Assembly: GCF_030149505.1 (NCBI RefSeq)
Contig: NZ_JASBRN010000079.1
Coordinates: 19,257-83,256, forward strand
Direction of reading: 5' to 3'
DNA length: 64,000 bases
Source of the DNA: Nocardioides sp.
GTDB taxonomy: Bacteria > Actinomycetota > Actinomycetes > Propionibacteriales > Nocardioidaceae
The position numbers and the translations under genes are program-made. This document shows, in pieces, positions 28,690-39,156 of this stretch. Under the pieces are notes generated by a model. The model was not told where the DNA came from. It saw only the letters and a program-made list of their open reading frames with translations, and did not search any database. The first letter of the stretch is position 1; the number at the start of each line of letters is the position of its first letter.

Positions 28690-30159
28690 TCAGCCGGCCG
28701 GCGCCTGCAGCACCAGCTCGAACCGGCTCCCGGACCGACCGGACTCGCTGCCGGCGAGCCGCAGGTCGCCGCCGTTGGCCAGCGCCAGCGCCCGGCTGAT
28801 GTGCAGCCCGAGGCCACGCCCGGGCACCGTGCCGGCGGTGTCGGGGTGCCGGGCGCGGCGGGTGAACACGTGCTCGCGGAAGTCCTCGGGGATGCCGGGA
28901 CCGCGGTCCTCGACCACCACCGCCACCCGCCCGTCGGGCGTCGGGGTGGCGCAGAGGTGGGTGGCGCCCCCGGCGTACTTCGTGGCGTTGCCGAGCAGGT
29001 TGGCCAGCACCTGGTCCAGGTGCGAGGGCTGGACCAGTGCCCGCAGGTCCTCAGGGCAGGCGACGACGGGCTGGTGGCCCTCGGACTGCGCGGCGGCCGC
29101 GGCGCGCAGCCGCGGGGCGAGCAGCGTGGGCTCGGGCCGGGCACTGAGGCCGCCGGGGTTGGTCTCGACGAGGGAGACGATGTCGTGCAGCACCTCGCGG
29201 ATCTGGCCGGCGTTGCGTCCCACGACGCCCAGGGCCCGCTCGGCGGTGGCCGTGTCGCCCTCATCCAGCGCGTGGGCGGCGACCTCGGTGTAGCCGGTCA
29301 CCGAGGTCAGCGGGTTGCCCACCTCGTGGGCCAGCATCCCCATCAGCTCGCTCTTGAACTCGCTCACCGCGCGCAGCTGGCGGTTGGACTCCACCAGCTC
29401 GGCCGACATCGCGGCGTTCTCGCGCAGCGGCTCGACGAGCACCGCGCGCTGCAGGAGCGTGTGCAGCGGGACGAAGAGCAGGACGTACCACGCGCCACCG
29501 GTCCACACCGCTGCCAGCAGCCCGCCGATGAGCACCACGCCGGCCTCGGTGAGCTGGTACGCCGGGCTGAGCAGCTGCGCGCGCAGCCACTCCTCGTCGG
29601 GGGCGTGGTTGAGCAGAGCCGACCCGGCGAACAGCACGGTCTCGACGACCAGGAAGACCAGCACGGCCAGGAGCAGCACCAGCAGCCCGCGGCCGCCGAT
29701 CCCCTCCATCCAGTTCGGCAGCCCGCCGTCGACGAGCCACGGCACCGTCGCCGCGGCCGTCCCGGCGAGGACCAGGTGGGCGCCGGAGCCCACCCACTTC
29801 CACAGCGGGACCCGCAGGCCGCGCCAGCGCGCGTGCGCGTAGGTGAGAGGCACGACCACGAGCAGCCACCACGTCGGCAGCACCATGGCGCAGGTGAACG
29901 CCCACGCCGACAGCGCCTTGTGCGGCTGCTGGGTGTGGGTCAGGCCGCCGGCCAGTCGCCGGCCGAGCTCGACGTTGAGGCCGGACACGGCGACGAGCAC
30001 CAGGGCTGCGACCCAGTCGGCCGGCACCTCCCGGGCCGGGCCGTCCCCGTCCGTCCCCCGGGCCACCAGCCACGGGAGCACCAGGGCCGCGACCAGGGTG
30101 AGCACGAGGTAGGCCTGCGCACGTCGGGGTGCGCCGGTGAACCCGTAGCCCGTCGTCAC
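28690..30159 (-). CDS. Orphan membrane sensor histidine kinase
   Basis: 489 residues. The N-terminal half has several hydrophobic segments, about 6-7 helices, for example YLVLTLVAALVLPWLVA and GGRGLLVLLLAVLVFLVVE. Then come HisKA with phosphoacceptor His near 278 (MLAHEVGNPLTS) and an HATPase_c domain with LGNATKYAGG (N box), DRGPGIPEDF (G1) and GRGLGLHISRAL (G2). The GTG start has a GGGGGAGG ribosome-binding site. No response regulator gene is adjacent on either side, so the partner is unknown. Confidence 0.9.
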   Translation of the reverse strand: MTTGYGFTGAPRRAQAYLVLTLVAALVLPWLVARGTDGDGPAREVPADWVAALVLVAVSGLNVELGRRLAGGLTHTQQPHKALSAWAFTCAMVLPTWWLLVVVPLTYAHARWRGLRVPLWKWVGSGAHLVLAGTAAATVPWLVDGGLPNWMEGIGGRGLLVLLLAVLVFLVVETVLFAGSALLNHAPDEEWLRAQLLSPAYQLTEAGVVLIGGLLAAVWTGGAWYVLLFVPLHTLLQRAVLVEPLRENAAMSAELVESNRQLRAVSEFKSELMGMLAHEVGNPLTSVTGYTEVAAHALDEGDTATAERALGVVGRNAGQIREVLHDIVSLVETNPGGLSARPEPTLLAPRLRAAAAAQSEGHQPVVACPEDLRALVQPSHLDQVLANLLGNATKYAGGATHLCATPTPDGRVAVVVEDRGPGIPEDFREHVFTRRARHPDTAGTVPGRGLGLHISRALALANGGDLRLAGSESGRSGSRFELVLQAPAG

Positions 30160-30318
30160 GCACGCCTCCCCCTCCGCCCGTGACCGGCCCGACCGTGCCC
30201 ACTCCCGGTCCGACCGCTCCGCGGCGTCGGTGCTGCGACGAGGCGGACCCTCACTGTAGGGCTGCAGGAGTCTCCCGCGGGGCCGATCGCGCGAGGCTGC
30301 GCCGGAGCCGGGCGAGGC

Positions 30319-31330
30319 CTAGGACCGGCGCTCGAAGACCCCGCAGCGCTCGACGGGGACGAAGCCGAGTCGCTCGTTGACGCCGACCATGTGCGCGTTG
30401 GTCTCCGCGTTCCAGGTCAGCACGTGGTCGACCGGGCCGGCGGGGTCCTCGGAGGACTGCAGCAACCGCAGCGCCGCGACCTTGAGCGCGAGCCCGAGCC
30501 GGTGCCCTCGGTGGTCTCCGTGCACCAGCGTCCCCCACTGGTAGGCCCGTCCTGGCTCGTGCACGGTCGTGACCACCTCGGTGTAGCCCACGGCCGTGCC
30601 GTCCGGCGCGAGCGCCACCGCGCGGTACGCCGTCCGCCCCTGCGCCACGAGCAGCTGCTCGCCCTCGCGCACCGCGGCGGTGTCGGCCACCTGCGCCTCG
30701 ACCTGGAGGTCGCCGGTGGGGGCCTCGGTGCTGAGGCTGGCGTCCATCTCCGCCCACGCCTGCAGCAGGTCCTCGGGCACGGGTCCGACCCAGGAGCGCA
30801 GCGTGTAGTCCCCGAGGTCCGGCGTCAGGTCGTCGAGCACGTCGTCGGCGACCGGCAGCCGCAGCACCCGCATCACCTCGAGGTTGCCCAGCGCGAACCC
30901 GTGGCGCCGGGCGAACTCCACCCCTGGCGTCCCGGCCCCGTCCGGCTGGGCCGACCACGGCCAGTCGACCTCGGCGTGCACGATCGTCCGGTGCTGGGCC
31001 CCGACCTCGGCGAGCAGGTGCGCGAGCATCGCCGACCCGTGGCCCCGGCGCCGCGCCGGCGGGTCGACCGCGACGGCGACCTCGGCGGTGGCGGTGTTGT
31101 CGAGCATCGGCAGCACCGTGACCCCGAAGGCGACGGCGGTCCCGTCGACCGTGCCGACGTACGCCGTCGTCGACCGCGACCGTCGGCCCGACCGCAGCTG
31201 CGCGGTCAGCTCGGGCAGCGTCCAGGTCGTCGCGTTCTCACCGCGATCGTGTCGGTCGGCACGCCAGGCGACGCCGTGCCAGGCGGCGAGCACAGCGTCG
31301 TCGTGGACGTCGACCCGCTCGATCCTCACC

Positions 31331-31341
<11 letters not shown>
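30319..31341 (-). CDS. Tandem GNAT-domain acetyltransferase
   Basis: 340 residues with two GNAT modules, as in mycothiol synthase-like proteins. The first (about 1-165) has VAVDPPARRRGHGSAMLAHL; the second (about 180-340) has LVHGDHRGHRLGLALKVAAL and WNAETNAHMVGVNERLGF. It is not clearly MshD. GTG 31341 has a GGGAGG ribosome-binding site 7 bases upstream. The 5' end overlaps the end of the ABC-F gene by 11 bases, suggesting coupling. Confidence 0.87.
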
Positions 31342-33025
<1,684 letters not shown>

Positions 33026-33172
33026 GAGCGGTGATTGTCCGCGACCCGGGGCCGGGGGTCACCTCGTTATCCCCGGCCGGGTCTCGTGACTCGTCGCCGG
33101 GCAGCGAGCCACGGTGACCTGGCCGCCGGACGGGGTGGCGCGGGCCTTGGTGTCCTGCGTCATAGTGACCTC

Positions 33173-34339
33173 ATGCAGCTCGCCCTGTCGCCCGAGGACC
33201 AGGCCTTCCGCGCCGAGATGCGGGAGTTCTTCACGACGAAGGTGCCGGAGGAGATCCGCACCAAGGTGCTCGAGGGGAGGGAGCTGACCAAGGAGGAGAT
33301 CGCCAGCAGCATGAAGCTGCTCGACGACCACGACCTCGCCGTGCCGCACTGGCCCGAGGAGTGGGGCGGTCGCGGCTGGACCGAGCTCCAGAAGCACCTC
33401 TACCACGAGGAGATGCAGGCGGCCGGCTGCCCGGTCCCGCTCGCGTTCAACGCCTCCATGATCGGCCCGGTCATCGCGCACTTCGGCAGCCAGGAGATGA
33501 AGGAGCGCTTCCTCCCGAAGACGAAGTCCTGCGAGATCTGGTGGAGCCAGGGCTTCTCCGAGCCCGACGCCGGCTCCGACCTGGCCAGCCTGCGCACCAG
33601 TGCGGTGCGTGACGGTGACGACTGGATCGTCAACGGCCAGAAGACCTGGACCACCCTCGGCCAGCACGGCGACTGGATCTTCACCCTCGTGCGCACCGAC
33701 CCCGAGGTGAAGAAGCAGGCCGGCATCTCGATGCTGCTCATCGACATGAGGAGCCCGGGTCTGACCGTGCGGCCGATCGAGCTGATCGACGGCGGCCACG
33801 AGGTCAACGAGGTGTGGTTCGAGGACGTCCGCGTCCCGGGCGAGAACCTCGTCGGCGAGCCCGGCCAGGGCTGGACCATGGCCAAGTTCCTCCTCGGCAA
33901 CGAGCGCGTCGGCGTGGCCCCCGTGGGCGCCACCAAGGCCGCGCTGGCCCGCGCCAAGAAGCTCGCACCCGAGCGCCTGTCCGAGCCGCTGGTCGCCGCC
34001 CGCGTCGCCGAGCTGGAGAACGAGCTGCTCGCCCTCGAGCTCACCGCGCTGCGCGTGGTCGCGCACTCCGCCGACGGCGAGCCGCACCCCGCCTCGAGCG
34101 TGCTCAAGCTCAAGGGCACCGAGCTGCAGCAGGCCGTCAGCGAGCTGCTGGTCGACCTCGCCGGTCCCGGCAGCCTGGCCTCCGGCGCCGGTGCGCTCGA
34201 GGGCGACGGCGGCGAGGGCCTGCCCGACTGGACGAGCCGGGTCGCCCCGACGTACCTCAACTTCCGCAAGGCCTCGATCTACGGCGGCTCCAACGAGGTG
34301 CAGCGCCAGATCATCAGCCGCACGATCCTGGGCCTCTGA
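33173..34339 (+). CDS. Acyl-CoA dehydrogenase, first of a pair
   Basis: 388 residues, FAD-dependent acyl-CoA dehydrogenase fold. N-terminal LSPEDQAFRAEMREFF; FAD/substrate loop QGFSEPDAGSDLASL; C-terminal KASIYGGSNEVQRQIISR. At the position of the medium-chain catalytic Glu (IYEGT) it reads IYGGS. CATAGT lies 6 bases before the ATG without a ribosome-binding site, suggesting leaderless transcription. It is followed after 23 bases by a second dehydrogenase gene; such pairs often form heteromers in actinobacterial lipid or steroid catabolism. Confidence 0.93.
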   Translation: MQLALSPEDQAFRAEMREFFTTKVPEEIRTKVLEGRELTKEEIASSMKLLDDHDLAVPHWPEEWGGRGWTELQKHLYHEEMQAAGCPVPLAFNASMIGPVIAHFGSQEMKERFLPKTKSCEIWWSQGFSEPDAGSDLASLRTSAVRDGDDWIVNGQKTWTTLGQHGDWIFTLVRTDPEVKKQAGISMLLIDMRSPGLTVRPIELIDGGHEVNEVWFEDVRVPGENLVGEPGQGWTMAKFLLGNERVGVAPVGATKAALARAKKLAPERLSEPLVAARVAELENELLALELTALRVVAHSADGEPHPASSVLKLKGTELQQAVSELLVDLAGPGSLASGAGALEGDGGEGLPDWTSRVAPTYLNFRKASIYGGSNEVQRQIISRTILGL

Positions 34340-34362
34340 GGGCCGGGGAAGGACGACGCGAC

Positions 34363-35508
34363 ATGGACTTCAGCTACGACGACGAGCAGGACGCCCTCCG
34401 CGACGCCGTGCGCGGCCTGCTGGGCAAGGCCTACTCCGACTTCGAGCAGCGCCGCCAGACCACCAAGGCCGACCCGGGCTTCTCCGAGGAGGTCTGGTCG
34501 CAGATGGCCGAGATGGGCCTGCTGGGGCTGCCCTTCGCCGAGGAGGACGGTGGCGTGGGGGCCGGCCCGGTCGAGGTCGCGATCGTGTGCCAGGAGATCG
34601 GCCGGGTCATCGCGCCCGAGCCGTTCCTGCACGCGGTCGTCCTCGCCGGCGGGCTCGTGCAGGCCTGCGGCACCCCCGACCAGCGCCAGGAGGTCCTCGG
34701 CGCGCTGGCCTCGGGCGAGCGGCTGCTGGCCCTGGCCCACGACGAGCCCGGCTCGCGGTGGGCGCCGACCGCCTCGGCGGTCACGGCGACGCAGGACGGC
34801 GACTCCTGGACGCTGACCGGCACCAAGGAGCCGGTCGTCCAGGGCGCCCGCGCCGACCAGCTGGTCGTCAGCGCGAAGCTCCCCGACGGCGGCACCGGAC
34901 TCTTCCTCGTCGACGGCGAGGCCTGCGAGCGCACCGGCTACCCGACGTACGACGGTGGGCGGGCCGCCCGGGTCCGGTTCGACGCGACCCCGGCGACCCC
35001 GCTGGGCGAGCCCGGGCGCGACCTGGCGGGCAGCATCGCCACGATCCAGGACCTCGGTCGGATCATGGCCGCCAACACCGCGATCGGCGCGATGGAGGTG
35101 GCGCTGCGCACCACGTGCGGCTACCTCACCAGCCGCAAGCAGTTCGGCGTCACCCTCAACACCTTCCAGGCGCTGACCTTCCGGGCCGCGGACATGTACG
35201 TCTCGCTCGAGCTGGCCACCAGCGTCGTGCAGTGGGCGACGATGGTGCTCTCGTCCGGTGACCCGGCGCGCGTGCACGACGCGGCGGCCCGGGCCGGCCT
35301 CCAGGCCAGCCGTGCCGCCCGGCACGTCGGCCAGGAGGCGATCCAGCTGCACGGCGGCATCGGCATGACCGCGGAGTACAGCGTCGGTTCCTACACCGCT
35401 GTGCTCACCGCGCTCGACCACCTGCTGGGCGACGGCGACCACCACCTGGTGACGCTGGCCGACGCGGTGGCCGAGCACGACGCGATCGACCCGCTCGCCG
35501 TCGGCTGA
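34363..35508 (+). CDS. Acyl-CoA dehydrogenase, second of a pair
   Basis: 381 residues. N-terminal MDFSYDDEQDALRDAVRGLL; middle domain less conserved, with AHDEPGSRW where the first protein has SEPDAGSD; C-terminal IQLHGGIGMTAEYSVG. The loss of the usual FAD-loop consensus suggests it serves as the partner subunit of the first dehydrogenase. GGAAGGA upstream of the ATG acts as ribosome-binding site. Probable heteromeric partner and shared operon; substrate unknown. Confidence 0.92.
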   Translation: MDFSYDDEQDALRDAVRGLLGKAYSDFEQRRQTTKADPGFSEEVWSQMAEMGLLGLPFAEEDGGVGAGPVEVAIVCQEIGRVIAPEPFLHAVVLAGGLVQACGTPDQRQEVLGALASGERLLALAHDEPGSRWAPTASAVTATQDGDSWTLTGTKEPVVQGARADQLVVSAKLPDGGTGLFLVDGEACERTGYPTYDGGRAARVRFDATPATPLGEPGRDLAGSIATIQDLGRIMAANTAIGAMEVALRTTCGYLTSRKQFGVTLNTFQALTFRAADMYVSLELATSVVQWATMVLSSGDPARVHDAAARAGLQASRAARHVGQEAIQLHGGIGMTAEYSVGSYTAVLTALDHLLGDGDHHLVTLADAVAEHDAIDPLAVG

Positions 35509-35538
35509 CACCGGGACCCGGCCACCAAGACCTGTCCC

Positions 35539-35544
35539 TAGACT
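35539..35544 (+). promoter_or_regulatory. -10-like TAGACT, 6 bases before PAP2 gene
   Basis: TAGACT ends 6 bases before ATG 35551 and there is no ribosome-binding site, consistent with leaderless transcription. Confidence 0.45.
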
Positions 35545-35550
35545 CCCGGC

Positions 35551-36579
35551 ATGTCCGGGACCACCGAGCGAACCCAGCGCGCCTCCGACGGCCAGGCCGG
35601 TCCCCGCGTGCGCCCCGAGACGGGCGCGCGGGCCCGGACCCTGGCCGTCTCGGCGTACCTCGTGCTGCTCGTGGCCTGGTCGAGCACCATCGGCATCCCC
35701 AACGACCCCATCGGGGTCTTCCTGTGGATCTGGGGCGCCTTCGTCGCCTGGGACGTGCAGGCGCCCCGCGCCTGGCACCTGCGCTTCCCCCGCGACTGGT
35801 GGCCGGTGCTGCTGGGCCTGGTCGTCTACTGGTTCACCCGGGGCCTGGTCGACGAGCTCGGGCTGCCCGTCCACGTGCAGATGCCGATCGACGTCGACAC
35901 CTGGTTGGCCGGGCTGGTCGGGTGGGACGCCACCCCGACCGAGGTGCTGCAGCAGGCGTGGTGCGGCGACCCGTGCACGCGTGACCTGCCTCCGCGGTGG
36001 TGGGACCGGCTGCTCACCACGGTCTACGCCTCGCACTTCCTCGTGGGCCTGACGCTCGCGGCGGTGCTGTGGGTGCGCGACCGCGGGCACTGGTGGGCGT
36101 GGATGCGCCGCTACCTCGCCATCAACTACGCCGCACTGGTGATCTACCTGGTCTACCCCATGGCGCCGCCGTGGATGGCGTCGGAGGACGGCGCCATGGG
36201 CGCAGTCGAGCGGATCACCAGCAGGGGCTGGGCCGGCACCGGCCTGGACCGCGCCAACATCGTGCTGCAGGGCATGGGCAACCCGGTCGCGGCGATGCCC
36301 TCCCTCCACGCCGGCATCGCCTTCCTCGTCGCGATCCACGGCGTGCAGCGGCTGCGGCACCCCTCGCGCTGGCTGCTGCTGACCTACCCCGCGGCGATGT
36401 CGCTGGCGCTGGTCTACTTCGCCGAGCACTACGTCGTCGACATCGTCGCCGGAGCGGCCCTGGCGCTGGCCGTGGTGGTGCTCGTCGGTCGCTGGGAGCG
36501 CCGCAGGCGAGGACCGGCCCACGGCGACGTGGAGGGCGGTTCGCCGCTTGCCGGGGGCGGCGCTACCGTCCTCCCATGA
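35551..36579 (+). CDS. PAP2-superfamily membrane phosphatase/phosphotransferase
   Basis: 342 residues with about six hydrophobic segments. The PAP2-like core is C-terminal: AAMPSLHAGIAF (catalytic His in the middle motif) and AEHYVVDIVAGAALAL (His plus Asp motif). The arrangement resembles the inositolphosphotransferase Aur1/Ipt1 group of bacterial PAP2 proteins, acting on membrane lipid phosphates. The start is supported by TAGACT 6 bases upstream. Its stop overlaps an ATG (ATGA) for the next gene, but in the wrong frame for that gene. Confidence 0.85.
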   Translation: MSGTTERTQRASDGQAGPRVRPETGARARTLAVSAYLVLLVAWSSTIGIPNDPIGVFLWIWGAFVAWDVQAPRAWHLRFPRDWWPVLLGLVVYWFTRGLVDELGLPVHVQMPIDVDTWLAGLVGWDATPTEVLQQAWCGDPCTRDLPPRWWDRLLTTVYASHFLVGLTLAAVLWVRDRGHWWAWMRRYLAINYAALVIYLVYPMAPPWMASEDGAMGAVERITSRGWAGTGLDRANIVLQGMGNPVAAMPSLHAGIAFLVAIHGVQRLRHPSRWLLLTYPAAMSLALVYFAEHYVVDIVAGAALALAVVVLVGRWERRRRGPAHGDVEGGSPLAGGGATVLP

Positions 36580-37219
36580 CGCGATCTCGGCGCGCCGCGC
36601 TCTGCCCCTGCTCTGCCTGCTCCTCCCCCTCGGCCTCACCGCCTGCGGGGGCGAGGACGACAGCCCCGTCGACGGGGTGGAGGTCGAGAGCACCGTCGAG
36701 GGCGGCGAGGAGGTCGGCACCGACCTGGTCACGTTCGAGCTGCCCGACGACTGGGCCGTCCTCGACCAGGAGGCGATGGGCGAGCGCGTCGGCTCCGAGG
36801 CCAACCCGATGCTCGAGGAGATGTCCGAGCGGCTGGGCGTGACCCCGGAGCAGCTCGCCGTCCAGATGGATGCCGTCGAGCTCTACGCCGCCGCCCCCGG
36901 TGGCGCGGTGGACGGTTTCCTGACCAACGTCAACGTCATCGAGCAGCCCCTGCCCTCCGGAGGGCTGCCCGAGCCCGAGGGCATCCGGCCCGACCTGATG
37001 GCCTTCGCCGACGAGGTCGGCGACATCACCGAGATCGAGGGCGACCTGGAGGGCCTGCGCGCGGAGTACACGGTCTCCTCCGGCGGGCTCGAGGTGCGCG
37101 GCGAGCAGCTCTACGTCGAGGTCGGCGACCAGCTGGTCATCATCAGCGTCTCGGCCGCCCGGGCCGAGGACGCCGCGGAGGTCGCCGACCTGGTCGAGCA
37201 GAGCCTCGGCGCCGCCTGA
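36548..37219 (+). CDS. Lipoprotein of unknown function, start probably frameshifted
   Basis: A secreted lipoprotein: hydrophobic LPLLCLLLPLGLTAC ends in the lipobox LTAC, followed by GGEDDS and an acidic domain of about 180 residues (FELPDDWAVLDQEAMG and on). The natural start, ATG 36576, overlaps the PAP2 stop and has TACCGT 6 bases upstream, but it is one frame off. Reading from it gives MTRSRRAAL and then nonsense. The in-frame alternative is TTG 36548. A one-base loss near 36597-36602 would explain this. No family recognised. Confidence 0.65.
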   Translation: MPGAALPSSHDAISARRALPLLCLLLPLGLTACGGEDDSPVDGVEVESTVEGGEEVGTDLVTFELPDDWAVLDQEAMGERVGSEANPMLEEMSERLGVTPEQLAVQMDAVELYAAAPGGAVDGFLTNVNVIEQPLPSGGLPEPEGIRPDLMAFADEVGDITEIEGDLEGLRAEYTVSSGGLEVRGEQLYVEVGDQLVIISVSAARAEDAAEVADLVEQSLGAA

Positions 37220-37242
37220 GCCTCGAGCCACCGTCGTACGCC

Positions 37243-37265
37243 GGGGCGGTCCCCGGGTCCGCCCC
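37243..37265 (+). terminator. Hairpin after lipoprotein gene
   Basis: GGGGCGG (37243-37249) and CCGCCCC (37259-37265) form a 7-bp stem about 25 bases after the stop codon. Weak candidate terminator. Confidence 0.4.
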
Positions 37266-37313
37266 ACCCCGCGGGTCGGACCGCGGCGACCGCCGGCCTG
37301 GCACAGTGGCCAC

Positions 37314-38270
37314 GTGACCGACCTGCACCCCGACCTCGACCCCGCCACCGGGGCCCTGCTCTCCTTCCTCGCCGCGGCCGGTGCGCCGCCGATGTGGGAG
37401 CAGACCCCCGAGGAGGCCCGCGCCGGCTTCCGCACGCTCGCCGTCGACCTGCGAGACGACTCGCTGCTCCCGGCGATGGCCTCGGTCGAGGAGCGCGAGG
37501 TCCCCGGCGGCGCCGGCCCGCGACCGGCACGGGTCTACCGCCCCGAGGCCGACGGCCCGCTGCCGACGGTGCTGTTCCTGCACGGCGGCGGTTTCGTCAT
37601 CGGTGACCTCGACACCCACGACCTGGCCTGCCGCACGATCGCCCGCGACTCCCGCGCCGTGGTCGTCTCCGTCGACTACCGCCTCGCGCCCGAGCACCCG
37701 TTCCCGGCCGCCGTCGAGGACACCCTCGCCGCCGCGGACTGGATGGTGGCGCACCTCGACGAGCTCGGCGGCTCCGAGCGCACCGGCGTGGCCGGCGACT
37801 CCGCCGGCGGCAACCTGGCCGCCGTGGCCGCCCAGCACCTGCGCGACGCCGAGCACCCGCTGACCGCCCAGCTGCTGATCTACCCCGTCACCGAGATGGG
37901 CGCCGACACCGAGTCCTTCCGCGACAACGCCGAGGGCTACTTCCTCGACGCCGAGACGATGGCCTGGTTCGGCCGGCAGTACGCCGGGCCCGACGCCTCC
38001 GCCGTCGACCCCACCGACCCGCGTCTCTCGCCCCGGTTGGGCGAGCTGTCCGGGCTGGCCCCGGCCGTGGTCGTCACCGCCCAGTTCGACCCGCTCCGCG
38101 ACGACGGCGACGCCTACGCCCACGCCCTCGCCGAGGCCGGGGTGCACGTCGAGCACCGCCGCTTCACCGGGCTGATCCACGGCTTCGTCGACATGGGTCG
38201 CCACTCCCCCGCCGCCGACGCCGCCGTCACCGAGACCTGCCGCCTCTTCGGGGAGCTGCTCCACCGCTGA
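37314..38270 (+). CDS. Alpha/beta hydrolase, HSL-type esterase
   Basis: 318 residues of the hormone-sensitive-lipase family. Oxyanion motif LHGGGFVIGD near 84-93, nucleophile in GDSAGG near 160, Asp in TAQFDPLRDDG and His in GLIHGFVDM. The family hydrolyses short-chain esters or other carboxyl esters. The GTG start has CACAGT 6 bases upstream and no ribosome-binding site, suggesting leaderless expression. The stop codon is the first base of a 22-bp repeat element. Confidence 0.93.
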   Translation: MTDLHPDLDPATGALLSFLAAAGAPPMWEQTPEEARAGFRTLAVDLRDDSLLPAMASVEEREVPGGAGPRPARVYRPEADGPLPTVLFLHGGGFVIGDLDTHDLACRTIARDSRAVVVSVDYRLAPEHPFPAAVEDTLAAADWMVAHLDELGGSERTGVAGDSAGGNLAAVAAQHLRDAEHPLTAQLLIYPVTEMGADTESFRDNAEGYFLDAETMAWFGRQYAGPDASAVDPTDPRLSPRLGELSGLAPAVVVTAQFDPLRDDGDAYAHALAEAGVHVEHRRFTGLIHGFVDMGRHSPAADAAVTETCRLFGELLHR

Positions 38271-38324
38271 CTCGGCGCTGGTTCGACACTCACTCGGGCC
38301 TCGTTCGACGCTCACTCGGCGCAG
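38270..38324 (+). repeat. 22-bp-unit repeat, two full units and a partial
   Basis: Units ACTCGGCGCTGGTTCGAC at 38270, a diverged copy at 38292 and a partial ACTCGGCGCAG at 38314, exactly 22 bases apart. The same unit occurs on the opposite strand at 17814-17857. It overlaps the stop codon of the esterase. Confidence 0.65.
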
Positions 38325-38432
38325 ACGCGACGACGAGGCGCCGCGGTCGCAGGGGCCGCCGCAACCGGCCTGCGCCAGAGCTGCGTGCGCTGGGTCACGG
38401 CGCACCGGCGCCCGGGCTGCTTGGATGGCGAG

Positions 38433-39110
38433 ATGCTCGACTGGAACACGTTGCTCTCCGGCGCCACGACCGACCTCGCCCGGCTCGCCGCCGAGGTCGA
38501 CCTCACCGCCGCGGTGCCGGCGTGCCCGGAGTGGTGCGTGGCCGACCTGGTCGAGCACGTCGGCAGCATCCACCAGTGGGCGCGGCACGCCATCGTCGAG
38601 CAGAACCCCGAGGGCACCCCCGAGCCGGCACCGAGCGACCTCAGCACCCTGCCTGCGTGGTACGCCGGGCACGCCGGCGACCTGCTCGAGACCGTGACCG
38701 AGCGCGAGCCCACCGACCCCGCCTGGACCTTCGGCCGCCGGGTCGGGACGGTCGGCTGGTGGGCCCGACGACAGACCCACGAGACGCTCATCCACACCCG
38801 CGACGTGCTCGCCGCGGCCGGTCGCACCCACGAGTGGGCCATCGACCCGGTCGTGGCCTGGGACGGAGTGCTCGAGGTCGAGGAGACCTTCTACCTCCGC
38901 CAGGTGCGGTTGGCCCGGATGGAGCCGCTCCCCGCGACGCTCCTGCTGCGGGTGACCGACGTCGACGCCGATCCGCTCCGCCTGGGCGACGGCGCTCCCC
39001 TCGTGGAGCTCGCCGCGCCCGCCGAGGAGCTGCTGCTGCTGCTCTGGCACCGCACCACCAGCGCGGACCCGGTCGCGGCCGACCTGCTCGCGCACCCGAT
39101 CACGCCCTGA
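38433..39110 (+). CDS. Maleylpyruvate isomerase/DinB-like family protein
   Basis: 225 residues. N-terminal LDWNTLLSGATTDLARLAAEVDL, then VPACPEWCVADLVEHVGSIHQW and RRQTHETLIHTRDVLAAAG show the His-rich helical bundle of mycothiol-dependent isomerases. Metal-ligand His residues are plausible in EHVGSIH and THETLIH. In actinobacteria this family includes many uncharacterised mycothiol S-transferases. Function beyond the fold is not known. Start ATG 38433 opens directly on the conserved region. Confidence 0.82.
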   Translation: MLDWNTLLSGATTDLARLAAEVDLTAAVPACPEWCVADLVEHVGSIHQWARHAIVEQNPEGTPEPAPSDLSTLPAWYAGHAGDLLETVTEREPTDPAWTFGRRVGTVGWWARRQTHETLIHTRDVLAAAGRTHEWAIDPVVAWDGVLEVEETFYLRQVRLARMEPLPATLLLRVTDVDADPLRLGDGAPLVELAAPAEELLLLLWHRTTSADPVAADLLAHPITP

Positions 39111-39156
39111 CCAGGTGACTGACGGCTGACCGACCAGCCGACCGACCGACCCGCTC

